47,708 nt of DNA from Pseudomonadota bacterium (GTDB lineage: Bacteria; Desulfobacterota; Desulfovibrionia; Desulfovibrionales; Desulfovibrionaceae), in assembly GCA_018817515.1 (NCBI GenBank), contig JAHIUD010000015.1, positions 1 through 47,708 on the forward strand, in the 5' to 3' direction. Position 1 is the stretch's first letter. Each line of letters starts with the position of its first letter. Below are positions 30,991 to 38,811 of the stretch, one piece after another. The position numbers and the translations under genes were made by a program. The notes beneath the pieces were generated by a model. The model was not told where the DNA came from. It ran no database searches and worked only from the letters and a program-made list of their open reading frames with translations.

Positions 30991-31809
30991 TCAGCCCAGC
31001 CAGCGCTTGCGCCGGCGGTAGTGCTTCACGTCGCGGTAGCTCTTCTTGCTTCCGCCGTGGCCCATGCCAAGGTAGAACTCCTGCACGTCGGGATTGTCCA
31101 GCAGGTTCTTGGCCGCACCCTCCATGACGATGCGGCCGTTCTCCATGATGTAGCCTTGGCCGCTCACGGAGAGCGCGGCCCGGGCGTTCTGCTCGACCAG
31201 GAGCACGGTGACGCCCTCGTTCTTGTTGATGCGCGTCACGATCTCGAAGATCTCCTCCACCAGCAGCGGCGCGAGGCCGAGGCTCGGCTCGTCGAGCAGG
31301 AGCAGCCGGGGCCGGGCCATGACCGCGCGCCCGATGGCCAGCATCTGCTGCTCCCCGCCGGACATGTAGCCAGCCAGCTGCTTGCGGCGTTCCTTGAGCC
31401 GCGGGAAGTAGTCGTAGACTTTTTCCAGGCTCTCGGCGAACTCGCTGCGGGGCCGGGTGTGCGCCCCGCAGCGCAGGTTCTCCTCCACCGTGATGTCCAC
31501 GAAGATGCGCCGGCCCTCCATGACCTGGAATACGCCCTGGCGCACGATGCGCTCCGGGAGCATGCCGTGGATGGGGCGCTCGTCGTAGACCACGCTGCCG
31601 GCCGTGACCTCGCCGTTCTCCGACAGCAGCAGCCCGGAGATGGCCTTGAGCGTGGTGGACTTGCCCGCGCCGTTGGCGCCGAGGAGGGCGGTGATCTCGC
31701 CCTCGCGCACGGCCAGCGACAGGCCCTTCAGCACGAGCACCACATCGTTGTACACCACCTCCAGGTTCTCCACCCGGAGCAGGTTGGTCACGGCAGGCGC
31801 GGCGTTCAT
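30991..31809 (-). CDS. livF: Branched-chain amino-acid type ABC transporter ATPase LivF
   Basis: A 272-residue ATPase with all motifs: Walker A GANGAGKSTT, signature MSGGEQQMLAIGRA, Walker B LLLLDEPSLGLAP and the switch His region VTVLLVEQNA. This LVEQN sequence and the length are typical of LivF. The ATG at 31809 comes one base after the livK stop, so the two are probably coupled. The last 25 residues, KKSYRDVKHYRRRKRWLG, are an unusually basic tail. It pairs with LivG, LivH and LivM encoded upstream. Confidence 0.93.
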   Translation of the reverse strand: MNAAPAVTNLLRVENLEVVYNDVVLVLKGLSLAVREGEITALLGANGAGKSTTLKAISGLLLSENGEVTAGSVVYDERPIHGMLPERIVRQGVFQVMEGRRIFVDITVEENLRCGAHTRPRSEFAESLEKVYDYFPRLKERRKQLAGYMSGGEQQMLAIGRAVMARPRLLLLDEPSLGLAPLLVEEIFEIVTRINKNEGVTVLLVEQNARAALSVSGQGYIMENGRIVMEGAAKNLLDNPDVQEFYLGMGHGGSKKSYRDVKHYRRRKRWLG

Positions 31810-31810
31810 G

Positions 31811-33010
31811 CTATTTGCCAAGCCACTCGGCTTTGCGCTCCAGGGTCTCCTGCGCCAGGAAGGTCAGCTTGCCGCCGCCGACCTTGTACAGGAACACGGC
31901 CATGCTCGGACGGTGGTCGCTGGGCAGGTAGCTGACAGACGGGGCCAGGCCCTGCAGATCGAAGTCCTTCATGGTTTCAAGCGCGGCCTTGATGGATGGG
32001 CCGGTGACCGGGCCCTTGGCCGCGGCCAGGCGGATGCCCTCGCCCATGACCAGCATGGACACGAAGCCGCGGATGTAGTGCGTCATCTGCGGCTGGTTCT
32101 TGCTGGCCTCCAGGATGATCTTCATGCCCGGCACGTCCTGGCCATAGACCGCGGCGGTCTGCAGGCTGACCACACCCTCGCTGGCATCGCCGGCCATCTT
32201 GATGAGGTTCTCATCGGTGCCCCAGATGTTGGTGAAGAAGGTGGCCTTCAGCCCGATCTTCTTGGCATCCTTCAGGATGACGGAGGTGGAGGGGGTGGTG
32301 CCGCCGCACCAAATGAAGTCAGGCTTCTTGTCCTTCAGGGGCAGGAGCTGGGTGGTGGCGTCGATGGCCTTCAGGTCCACGTTGGCCGTGCCCACCAGGT
32401 CGAAGCCCAGTTCGGCGGCGTAGTCCTTGCCCGCCTGGATGGGCGACAGGCCATAGGGGTGGTCCGGGTAGAGCAGGGCCAGGCGCGGCTTGCGGCTCTC
32501 CTTCCAATTGTCCTTGAAGTATTTGAGGGCCGCGCGCATCTGGGTGGAATAGTCCGCCGAGGTGAAGAAGTTGTACGGGGCGCTCTTCGGGTCGGTCAGG
32601 TGCGCGGAGTAGGAGGCCGAGAAGAAGGGAATCTCGTCCTTGGCCGTGGTGCGCATGAGCGCCTCGGTGACGTTGGTGCCGAAGCCCTGGATGGCCGCAA
32701 CCTTGTCCTGGGCGAATTTCTTGTAGATGGAGAGGCCCTGCTGCACATTGTAGGCGTCATCCTGCACGTCCAGGTTGATCTTCATGCCGGCCACGCCGCC
32801 CTTGCCGTTCAGGTAGGCCGCACCGGCCTTCACGCCCTCGGCGTAGGGCACACCCACCGAAGAGGTGGGGCCGGACAGGTCGATGATGCCGCCGATCTTG
32901 ATCTCCTTGGCGCTGGCCGCCTTGTCGTCCTTCTTCTCGCCGCCGCAACCGCCGAGGACCAGGGACATGAGTGCCACGCCCAGGGCCACGCATTTGAGCA
33001 TCCGTTTCAT
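31811..33010 (-). CDS. livK: Liv-type substrate-binding lipoprotein
   Basis: A 399-residue binding protein. The signal sequence ends in the lipobox LVLGGCGGEK, so it is anchored in a membrane and not free in the periplasm. The mature part shows the type I binding fold, with IKIGGIIDLSGPTSSVG and AYLNGKGGVAGMKI. AGGGGG lies before the ATG. A hairpin terminator between livM and this gene, and a TATAAC on the minus strand (33039-33034), suggest it may also have its own transcript. The ligand is not known; the two CoA ligases in the cluster favour an organic acid over an amino acid. Confidence 0.92.
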   Translation of the reverse strand: MKRMLKCVALGVALMSLVLGGCGGEKKDDKAASAKEIKIGGIIDLSGPTSSVGVPYAEGVKAGAAYLNGKGGVAGMKINLDVQDDAYNVQQGLSIYKKFAQDKVAAIQGFGTNVTEALMRTTAKDEIPFFSASYSAHLTDPKSAPYNFFTSADYSTQMRAALKYFKDNWKESRKPRLALLYPDHPYGLSPIQAGKDYAAELGFDLVGTANVDLKAIDATTQLLPLKDKKPDFIWCGGTTPSTSVILKDAKKIGLKATFFTNIWGTDENLIKMAGDASEGVVSLQTAAVYGQDVPGMKIILEASKNQPQMTHYIRGFVSMLVMGEGIRLAAAKGPVTGPSIKAALETMKDFDLQGLAPSVSYLPSDHRPSMAVFLYKVGGGKLTFLAQETLERKAEWLGK

Positions 33011-33066
33011 TTGAACCCCCTTGTGAATATCCGGTTATACCAACGCAACCATTCTCTCGCGCCCGC

Positions 33067-33092
33067 AAAAGCCCCCCCGTGCCTGCGGGGGC
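33067..33092 (-). terminator. Intrinsic terminator-like hairpin between livM and livK
   Basis: On the minus strand GCCCCCG (33092-33086) pairs with CGGGGGGGC (33079-33071, with room to slip), loop of six, followed by TTTT. It lies within the liv gene series, so partial termination is likely. Confidence 0.6.
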
Positions 33093-33109
33093 CGGGCCCA
33101 GGCGCCTCC

Positions 33110-34156
33110 CTAGTGGGAGAATGGATACAGCTTCCAGTATGCCTTGATGAGCCTCCAGCGGTTGGCCAGGCCCTCTGGCTCGAAGACAAGGAACAGCACG
33201 AGCACCAGGCCGAACACGCCCTCGCGCAGGGCCACGATGCTGCCGCTGATGTCCGGCAGCACCCCTGAAAGCGCGCTTGACCCGGCATTCAGGAATTCTG
33301 GCAAAAGCGTCATGAACGCCGCGCCCATGACCGAGCCGGACACGCTTCCCAGGCCGCCGATGATGATCATGGCCAGGTAGCTGACGGACAGGCCGATGCC
33401 GAACTGCTCGGCCGAGATGAACATGGTGTAGTGGGCCCACAGGCCCCCTGCCACGCCCGCCAGAAACGACGACAGGCCGAAGGCCGCCAGCTTGGAGCTG
33501 AAGAGGTTCACCCCGGCGATCTCGGCCGAGAGGTAGAAGTCGCGGATGGACACGAACGCCCGGCCGTGGCGCGAGCGCAGCACGTTGGTCACGCAGAGCA
33601 GGCACAGGCTGGTGACGGCCAGGAGCAGGTAGAAGGTCTTGCGTTCGGTGTCGAAGCTGTAGCCCAGGATCTGCGGGGCGTTGACCACCAGGCCGCGCGA
33701 GCCGCCGGTGACGGATTCCCAGTGCAGGAAAACGTATTCCAGGATGAGCTGGGCGGCCAGCGTGGCGATGGCCAGGTAGATGCCTTTCAGGCGCAGGGAA
33801 GGCACGCCGAAGACCATGCCCGCCAGGGCGGCGGCAAAGCCTCCCAGGACGAGCGCGGCGAGGAAGGGCGCGCCGTGCAGGCTGGCCTGGGCCGCGGCAT
33901 AGGCCCCCACGCCGATGAACGCGCCGTGGCCCAGGGAAATCTGGCCGCAGACCCCGGTGAGGAGGTTCAGCGACACCGCGCCGATGACCGCGATGAAGAT
34001 CAGGTTCATGACGGACACGTAGTAGCTTGAGAGCATGAACGGGCAGGCCAGCAGGGCGGCCACGAACAGCCCCAGGCAGACGCGCTGGAACGTGCTCGGG
34101 AAGACCGCTGCCTCGGCCCGGTAGCTCTCGAAGAAGAGTCCGCAATGTCCGCGCAT
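33110..34156 (-). CDS. livM: Liv-type ABC permease LivM
   Basis: A 348-residue membrane protein with about nine or ten helices. GQISLGHGAFIGVGAYAAA is the hallmark of LivM/LivH permeases, and GGLGSVSGSVMGAAF is the cytoplasmic ATPase-contact loop. I chose the ATG at 34156, one base after the livH stop; the longer frame would overlap livH. It works with LivH as the channel of the transporter. Confidence 0.92.
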   Translation of the reverse strand: MRGHCGLFFESYRAEAAVFPSTFQRVCLGLFVAALLACPFMLSSYYVSVMNLIFIAVIGAVSLNLLTGVCGQISLGHGAFIGVGAYAAAQASLHGAPFLAALVLGGFAAALAGMVFGVPSLRLKGIYLAIATLAAQLILEYVFLHWESVTGGSRGLVVNAPQILGYSFDTERKTFYLLLAVTSLCLLCVTNVLRSRHGRAFVSIRDFYLSAEIAGVNLFSSKLAAFGLSSFLAGVAGGLWAHYTMFISAEQFGIGLSVSYLAMIIIGGLGSVSGSVMGAAFMTLLPEFLNAGSSALSGVLPDISGSIVALREGVFGLVLVLFLVFEPEGLANRWRLIKAYWKLYPFSH

Positions 34157-34157
34157 G

Positions 34158-35045
34158 CTACACCCGCTCGATTTCTTCGGTGCCGAAGAGCCCATAGGGG
34201 CGGATCATGAGGATGGCCACCAGGACCACGAAGGCCGCCACCTCGCGGAAGCCGCCCAGGTCGAAGAGGTCCTTGGCCAGGCCGTCGCAGAGGTTCTCCA
34301 GCACGCCGATGATCAGCCCGCCCAGCGCCGCGCCGAGCAGGCTGTCCAGCCCGCCCAGGATGGCCGCCGGGAAGACCTTGAGCCCCAGCACCCCCAGGTG
34401 CGAGTTGATGCCGTTGATGTTGCCCAGGATCACCCCGCCCACGGTGGACACCACCGAGGCTATGCACCAGGACAGGGCGAAGATGCCGCGGATGCCGATG
34501 CCCATGCTCTGCGCGGCCTGCTGGTCGTGCGCCGTGGCCCGCATGGCTATGCCCATGCGCGAGTATTTGAAGAACACGGTGAACACGGCGAACAGGATGC
34601 CGGAGAGCACGAACGCCGCGATGTAGACCGGGGCCACGGGCAGCCCGGCGATGACCACCGGCGTTGACGGCAGCACCTCTGGGTAGACCTTGATCTGCGT
34701 GCCCCAGACCAGTTGCACCAGGCTCTTCAGAATCGAGGACAGGCCGATGGTGACCATGATGACGCAGATGTGCGACTCGCCGATGAGCGGCCGGAGCGCC
34801 AGGCGTTCCACGGCCAGGCCGAGCAGCACGGAGAAGCCCAGGGTCATCAAAAAGGCCCAGAGGAAGGGGACGTGCAGCTGCACCGTGAGGGCGAAGCACA
34901 CGTAAGCCCCGACCATGACCATCTCGCCCTGGGCGAAGTTGACCACCTTGGTGGCCTTGTAGATGACCACGAAGCCCAGGGCCACCAAGCTGTAGATGCT
35001 GCCCACCACCAGGCCGTTGATGAACAATTGCAGGTAGTATTCCAC
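34158..35045 (-). CDS. livH: Liv-type ABC permease LivH
   Basis: A 295-residue permease. It begins EYYLQLFINGLVVGSIYSL after a GTG start, with VNFAQGEMVMVGAYV, the LivH hallmark, soon after, and GGLDSLLGAALGGLIIGV as the ATPase-contact loop. The GTG at 35045 is five bases after the stop of the acyl-CoA synthetase gene, with a run of six G about ten bases before it; the longer frame overlaps that gene and adds unconserved sequence. Confidence 0.92.
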   Translation of the reverse strand: MEYYLQLFINGLVVGSIYSLVALGFVVIYKATKVVNFAQGEMVMVGAYVCFALTVQLHVPFLWAFLMTLGFSVLLGLAVERLALRPLIGESHICVIMVTIGLSSILKSLVQLVWGTQIKVYPEVLPSTPVVIAGLPVAPVYIAAFVLSGILFAVFTVFFKYSRMGIAMRATAHDQQAAQSMGIGIRGIFALSWCIASVVSTVGGVILGNINGINSHLGVLGLKVFPAAILGGLDSLLGAALGGLIIGVLENLCDGLAKDLFDLGGFREVAAFVVLVAILMIRPYGLFGTEEIERV

Positions 35046-35050
35046 GCCGC

Positions 35051-36955
35051 CTAGCCCCCCACTGTTTCGATGCGGATGTCGCCGCACATCTTCTGTTCTC
35101 GGCCGTCCTGGTACTGAATGGCCGTCTCGAGCCGGAGCGCGCAGGCGTCGTTGTACAGGGCCTCGATGAGCGGGCCGTAGCGCTCGGAGATGGTGCCTCG
35201 GCGGACCTTCCGCGTGCGCGTGAGTTCGCCGTCGTCGGCGTCAAGCTCCTTGTACAGGAGGGCGAAGCGGCGGATGCGCGTGGCCTCGGGCAGGGCCTTG
35301 TTGATGGCCACGATCTCGGAGCGGACGAGCTCGTACACCTGGGCCTTGGCCGCCAGGTCCTGGTAGGTGGTGTAGGTGATCATCCGGCCCTCGGCCCAGT
35401 GCCCCACGATGCCCATGTCGATGCAGATAATGGCGGCCACGCACGCCCGGCCCGGCCCGAGCACCACGGCCTCGCGCACGAAGGGCGAGAATTTGAGCTT
35501 GTTCTCCAGATACTGCGGAGAGAAGCGCGTGCCGTCGGCCAGGTGCATCACGTCCTTCAAACGGTCGATGACCACCAGCCTGCCCTGGTCGTCGAAGTAC
35601 CCGGCATCGCCGGACAGGAGCCAGCCGTCACTGATGGTTTCGGCGGTGGCCTCCGGGTTCTTGTAGTAGCCCAGGAACACGGCCGGGCTCTTGGACAGGA
35701 TCTCGCCGGACTCGCTCAGGCGCACCTCTGTCTCCGGGATGGGCAGCCCAACGGAGTCGAAGTCCACGGCGCCATCACGATGGATGCAGGAGATGCCCGC
35801 GATCTCCGTCTGGCCGTAGATTTGTTTCAGATTTACGCCAAGCGCGTGGAAGAAGCGGAGGGTGTCCGGCCCGAGGGCCGCGCCGCCGGTGGAGGCGCTG
35901 CGGATGCGCGAGAAGCCCAGGCGGTCGCGCATGGCGCGGAACAGGCACCAGTCGGCCAGGCGGTAGGCCAGCCGGAGGCCCAGGCCCGGCGTGCGGCCTG
36001 CAAAGCAGGCGTCCACGTACTTGAGCCCGATGGGCAAAAGAAGGTTGTACAGTAAGCGCTTGCTTTTCGTGGTCTCAAGGATGTCGCCACGCACCTTGGC
36101 CGACAGACCCTCCCAGACGCGCGGGGGCGAGAAGATGAGGTGCGGGCCGATCTCGCGGATGTTGGCCTGGGCCGTGTCCGGCTCCTCGGGGAAGTTCACG
36201 CAGAAGCCGAAGAGCAGGCTGGAGGCCACGGCCATCATCTGCTCGCCCATCCAGGCCAGGGGCAGGAAGGACACGAACTCGTCCGTGCCGCTCTTGGGGT
36301 CCACCTGGCCCAGGTTGGCGGCCATGGAGAGCATGTTGCGATGCGAGAGCATGGCCAGCTTGGGGCGGCCCGTGGTGCCGGAGGTGGTGGCCACCAGGCA
36401 GGGGTCGCCGGGCTTGAGCTTTGCGCTCATGGCCGCGAACTCGGACGCGGAGTCGGTGACCGCCAGGCGGCCCTTCTCGCACACGGCCTCGAAGGACAGC
36501 AGATCCTCGGCCTCGTAGCCGGACAGGCCGCGCGGGTCGTGGTACACGATGTACTTGAGGTGCGCGAGGTCCGGGCGCAGGGTCAGGATCTTGTCCACCT
36601 GCTCCTGGTCCTCGGCCACCACGAGCCTGGCCTCGGAGAGCTCGAAGATGTAGGCCACTTCCTCGGCCGTGGAGTCCTGGTACAGGCCGAGGGCCATGCC
36701 GCCCAGGGCCTGGATGGCCAGCTCGGCGAAGAGCCATTCCGGCCGGTTGTCGCCGATGAGGATGACCATGTCGCCGCGGCCCAGGCCCAGCTCGCGGAGG
36801 CCACAGGCGAACTCCGCGGTGAGGGCGAGGTAGTCGCGCCAGGAGTAGGGCTGCCACACGCCCAGCTCCTTCTCGCGCAGGGCGGTTTTGCGCGGGCGCT
36901 TCTCGGCCTGGGAGAGCAGCAGGGCGGGCAGGGTGGTGTCGTAGATTCTGGCCAT
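35051..36955 (-). CDS. Long-chain acyl-CoA synthetase-like AMP-forming ligase
   Basis: A 634-residue AMP-forming ligase of the FadD15/ACSL type. The ATP loop is complete (TTSGTTGRPKLAM), with YGQTEIAG, LLSGDAGYFDDQGRL and the KDVMHLADG region. It activates a carboxylic acid to its CoA ester. It is placed inside the liv transporter series, between livG (10 bp before) and livH (5 bp after), so its substrate is probably the acid that the transporter brings in, or a product of it. Chain-length preference cannot be told from this sequence. Cytoplasmic; no signal peptide. Confidence 0.9.
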   Translation of the reverse strand: MARIYDTTLPALLLSQAEKRPRKTALREKELGVWQPYSWRDYLALTAEFACGLRELGLGRGDMVILIGDNRPEWLFAELAIQALGGMALGLYQDSTAEEVAYIFELSEARLVVAEDQEQVDKILTLRPDLAHLKYIVYHDPRGLSGYEAEDLLSFEAVCEKGRLAVTDSASEFAAMSAKLKPGDPCLVATTSGTTGRPKLAMLSHRNMLSMAANLGQVDPKSGTDEFVSFLPLAWMGEQMMAVASSLLFGFCVNFPEEPDTAQANIREIGPHLIFSPPRVWEGLSAKVRGDILETTKSKRLLYNLLLPIGLKYVDACFAGRTPGLGLRLAYRLADWCLFRAMRDRLGFSRIRSASTGGAALGPDTLRFFHALGVNLKQIYGQTEIAGISCIHRDGAVDFDSVGLPIPETEVRLSESGEILSKSPAVFLGYYKNPEATAETISDGWLLSGDAGYFDDQGRLVVIDRLKDVMHLADGTRFSPQYLENKLKFSPFVREAVVLGPGRACVAAIICIDMGIVGHWAEGRMITYTTYQDLAAKAQVYELVRSEIVAINKALPEATRIRRFALLYKELDADDGELTRTRKVRRGTISERYGPLIEALYNDACALRLETAIQYQDGREQKMCGDIRIETVGG

Positions 36956-36965
36956 GCGCTTTTGC

Positions 36966-37760
36966 CTACCGCCCGAAGAAGGTGGCGTCCTCCGTGCCCA
37001 GGTAGGCGGCCACGACGTCCGTGTTGGAGCTGATCTCCTCGGGGCGCCCCTGCGCCAGAACAGAGCCGAAATCGAGCACCACCACCTTGTCTGAAATGTC
37101 CATGACCACTCCCATGTCGTGTTCGATGAGCAGCACGGTGGCCCCCCACTCCTCGCAGATGTCCAGGATGTACCTGGCCATGTCCTCGGTCTCCTCGAGG
37201 TTCATGCCGGCCATGGGCTCGTCGAGCAGGATGAGCTTGGGCTCCGCAGCCAGCGCCCGGCCCAGCTCCACGCGCTTCTGCACGCCGTAGGGCAGGCTGC
37301 CTGCGGCCAGGTGCCGGTAGGGCGAGAGGTTCAGGAAGTCGATGACCTCCTCCACGCGGCCGCGATGCACGCTTTCGTCTGCGGCGGCCCGGCCGAAGTA
37401 GAGGATGGAGGACAGCAGTCCGTAATGAATCAAGTGATGGCGGCCGACCATGAGGTTGTCGAGCACGCTGAGGCCCTTGAACAGGGCGATGTTCTGGAAG
37501 GTGCGCGAGAGCCCCAGGCCCGTACGCTTATGCGCGGGCAGGGCCAGCAGGTTGCGGCCGTCGAGGTAGATCTCGCCGCAGTCCGGGGTGTAGCGGCCGC
37601 TGATGCAGTTCAGGATGCTGGTCTTGCCTGCGCCGTTGGGCCCGATGAGCGAGACGATGCGGCCCTTTTCCACGGAAAAGGCGACATCGGTGAGGGCCGC
37701 GATGCCCTTGAAGGTCAGGGTGACGCCCTTGACCTCCAGCAGCGGTGTCATGGCCGCCAT
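36966..37760 (-). CDS. livG: Liv-type ABC transporter ATPase LivG
   Basis: A 264-residue ATPase. Walker A GPNGAGKTSI, signature LPYGVQKRVELGRAL, Walker B LILLDEPMAGMN and VLLIEHDMGVV are all intact; the IEHDM switch region is typical of LivG. I took the ATG at 37760, whose first base is the last of the CBS-ACT stop (TGATG); an ATG nine bases downstream is possible. It pairs with LivF. Confidence 0.93.
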   Translation of the reverse strand: MAAMTPLLEVKGVTLTFKGIAALTDVAFSVEKGRIVSLIGPNGAGKTSILNCISGRYTPDCGEIYLDGRNLLALPAHKRTGLGLSRTFQNIALFKGLSVLDNLMVGRHHLIHYGLLSSILYFGRAAADESVHRGRVEEVIDFLNLSPYRHLAAGSLPYGVQKRVELGRALAAEPKLILLDEPMAGMNLEETEDMARYILDICEEWGATVLLIEHDMGVVMDISDKVVVLDFGSVLAQGRPEEISSNTDVVAAYLGTEDATFFGR

Positions 37761-38413
37761 CAGTGCCACTCGTGCATGAAGTCCATGGGCCCCACGACCT
37801 TGTAGCCGTGCTCCTGCAGGGCCGCGGCGATGGGCGAGGCGTCGCGCGTGTCCACGCGCACCACCACGATGCGCTTGCCGTCGTGGAAAAAGGTCCCTGT
37901 GGAGATGATGGACAGGCCCATGCCGGCGATGATTCCGGCCACCTCGAAGAGCACGCCGGGCCGGTCCGTGGCTTCGAGGGTGATGCGCGCACCGCCCTCG
38001 CGGTGCCCCATTTCCTCCACCAGCACATCGAGCATGACGCTGCGGTTTATGTAGCCGATGAGACTGCCCTGGTGGTTCACCACGGCCAGGCCCGCCAGGT
38101 TGTTCTCGGACATCATGTCCGCAGCGGCCTCGATTTCCACCTCCGGCATGATGGTCTTGATGTCCTTGCGGATGATCTTGTCCACGGTGAGCCGAGTCAT
38201 GAGGTACTTGATCTCGTGCTTGTCGAGGGAAGTCATGATGCTCGGCAGGGAGGCCGAGAGGTCCTCCGGCCGCACATAGCCGAGGATCTTTCCGCCCTCC
38301 ACCACGAGGAGCATGCCGAGACGGCTTTGCTCGAGAAGCTTTTGAGCCTCGAGCACCGAGGTCTTGGGCGTGACGGTAACGAAGTTGCGCAGCATCTTCA
38401 GGCCGACGAACAT
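37760..38413 (-). CDS. CBS-ACT domain protein, probable sensor of the liv operon
   Basis: A 217-residue cytoplasmic protein. Two CBS repeats occupy about 1-140, with TSVLEAQKLLEQSRLGMLLVV and EAAADMMSENNLAGLAVV. An ACT domain follows (about 143-215), with ARITLEATDRPGVLFEVAG. CBS pairs bind adenosine nucleotides and ACT domains bind amino acids or similar small acids, so the protein could report energy state and substrate level. It has no DNA-binding domain. The ATG at 38413 has a very strong AAGGAGGAGG site; the longer frame lacks one. It is the first gene of the liv series and overlaps livG by one base. Confidence 0.88.
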   Translation of the reverse strand: MFVGLKMLRNFVTVTPKTSVLEAQKLLEQSRLGMLLVVEGGKILGYVRPEDLSASLPSIMTSLDKHEIKYLMTRLTVDKIIRKDIKTIMPEVEIEAAADMMSENNLAGLAVVNHQGSLIGYINRSVMLDVLVEEMGHREGGARITLEATDRPGVLFEVAGIIAGMGLSIISTGTFFHDGKRIVVVRVDTRDASPIAAALQEHGYKVVGPMDFMHEWH

Positions 38414-38451
38414 GCCTCCTCCTTGTCCTTGAAACTTCAATAATGTAGGAG

Positions 38452-38465
38452 TGTGAGCGCTCACA
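38452..38465. promoter_or_regulatory. Perfect 14-bp palindrome, probable operator of the liv operon
   Basis: TGTGAGCGCTCACA, 39 bases before the CBS-ACT start. It is identical to the core of the symmetric lac operator and fits LacI- and some TetR-type repressors. On the minus strand a TTGACG (38491-38486) would be a -35, with its -10 region (about 38468-38463) overlapping the palindrome. No repressor gene is beside it. Confidence 0.6.
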
Positions 38466-38491
38466 GAACCTATTTTGAACGGGATCGTCAA

Positions 38492-38725
38492 GAGGAAATC
38501 CGATGACTGGTCTCTAAACCAGGATGAACGGCGCGGCTGGGGCCTCTGTCAAAGGCCTTGGCGAAGTCTCTGGGAAGATAGGGGGGCGGGCGCAGACAGA
38601 ATCTTGCCCAAAGCAGGCTGATACGGCCATGCCAAGGAACGTCTTGGCTGGCGCTGGGCGCGGCAGGGCAACTGAAGCCTGGGGAAATCCCGTTGCGCAG
38701 GGGCTGTGTCTTGCCTCTCCCCCGG
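38492..38725. other. Intergenic stretch, no gene seen
   Basis: This is the gap between the liv operon promoter and the glycerate kinase terminator. Open frames through it have no start context or family similarity. A six-base hairpin (GCCAAG 38631-38636, CTTGGC 38643-38648) is present and may be chance. Confidence 0.4.
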
Positions 38726-38781
38726 CAAGAGAAAACGGCAGGGAGTTGGGTGGAGATTGCTCCACCGAAAACCCTGCCGTT
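38726..38781 (-). terminator. Nested-hairpin terminator after glycerate kinase
   Basis: On the minus strand AACGGCAGGG (38781-38772) pairs with CCCTGCCGTT (38743-38734). Inside it GGTGGA and TCCACC form a second stem (38766-38761 with 38754-38749). TTTTCTCTT overlaps and follows the outer stem. It closes the gntP-TPR-kinase series. Confidence 0.7.
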
Positions 38782-38811
38782 GGTCCGCACTGGGTTGGCG
38801 GTCGCCCCAGG

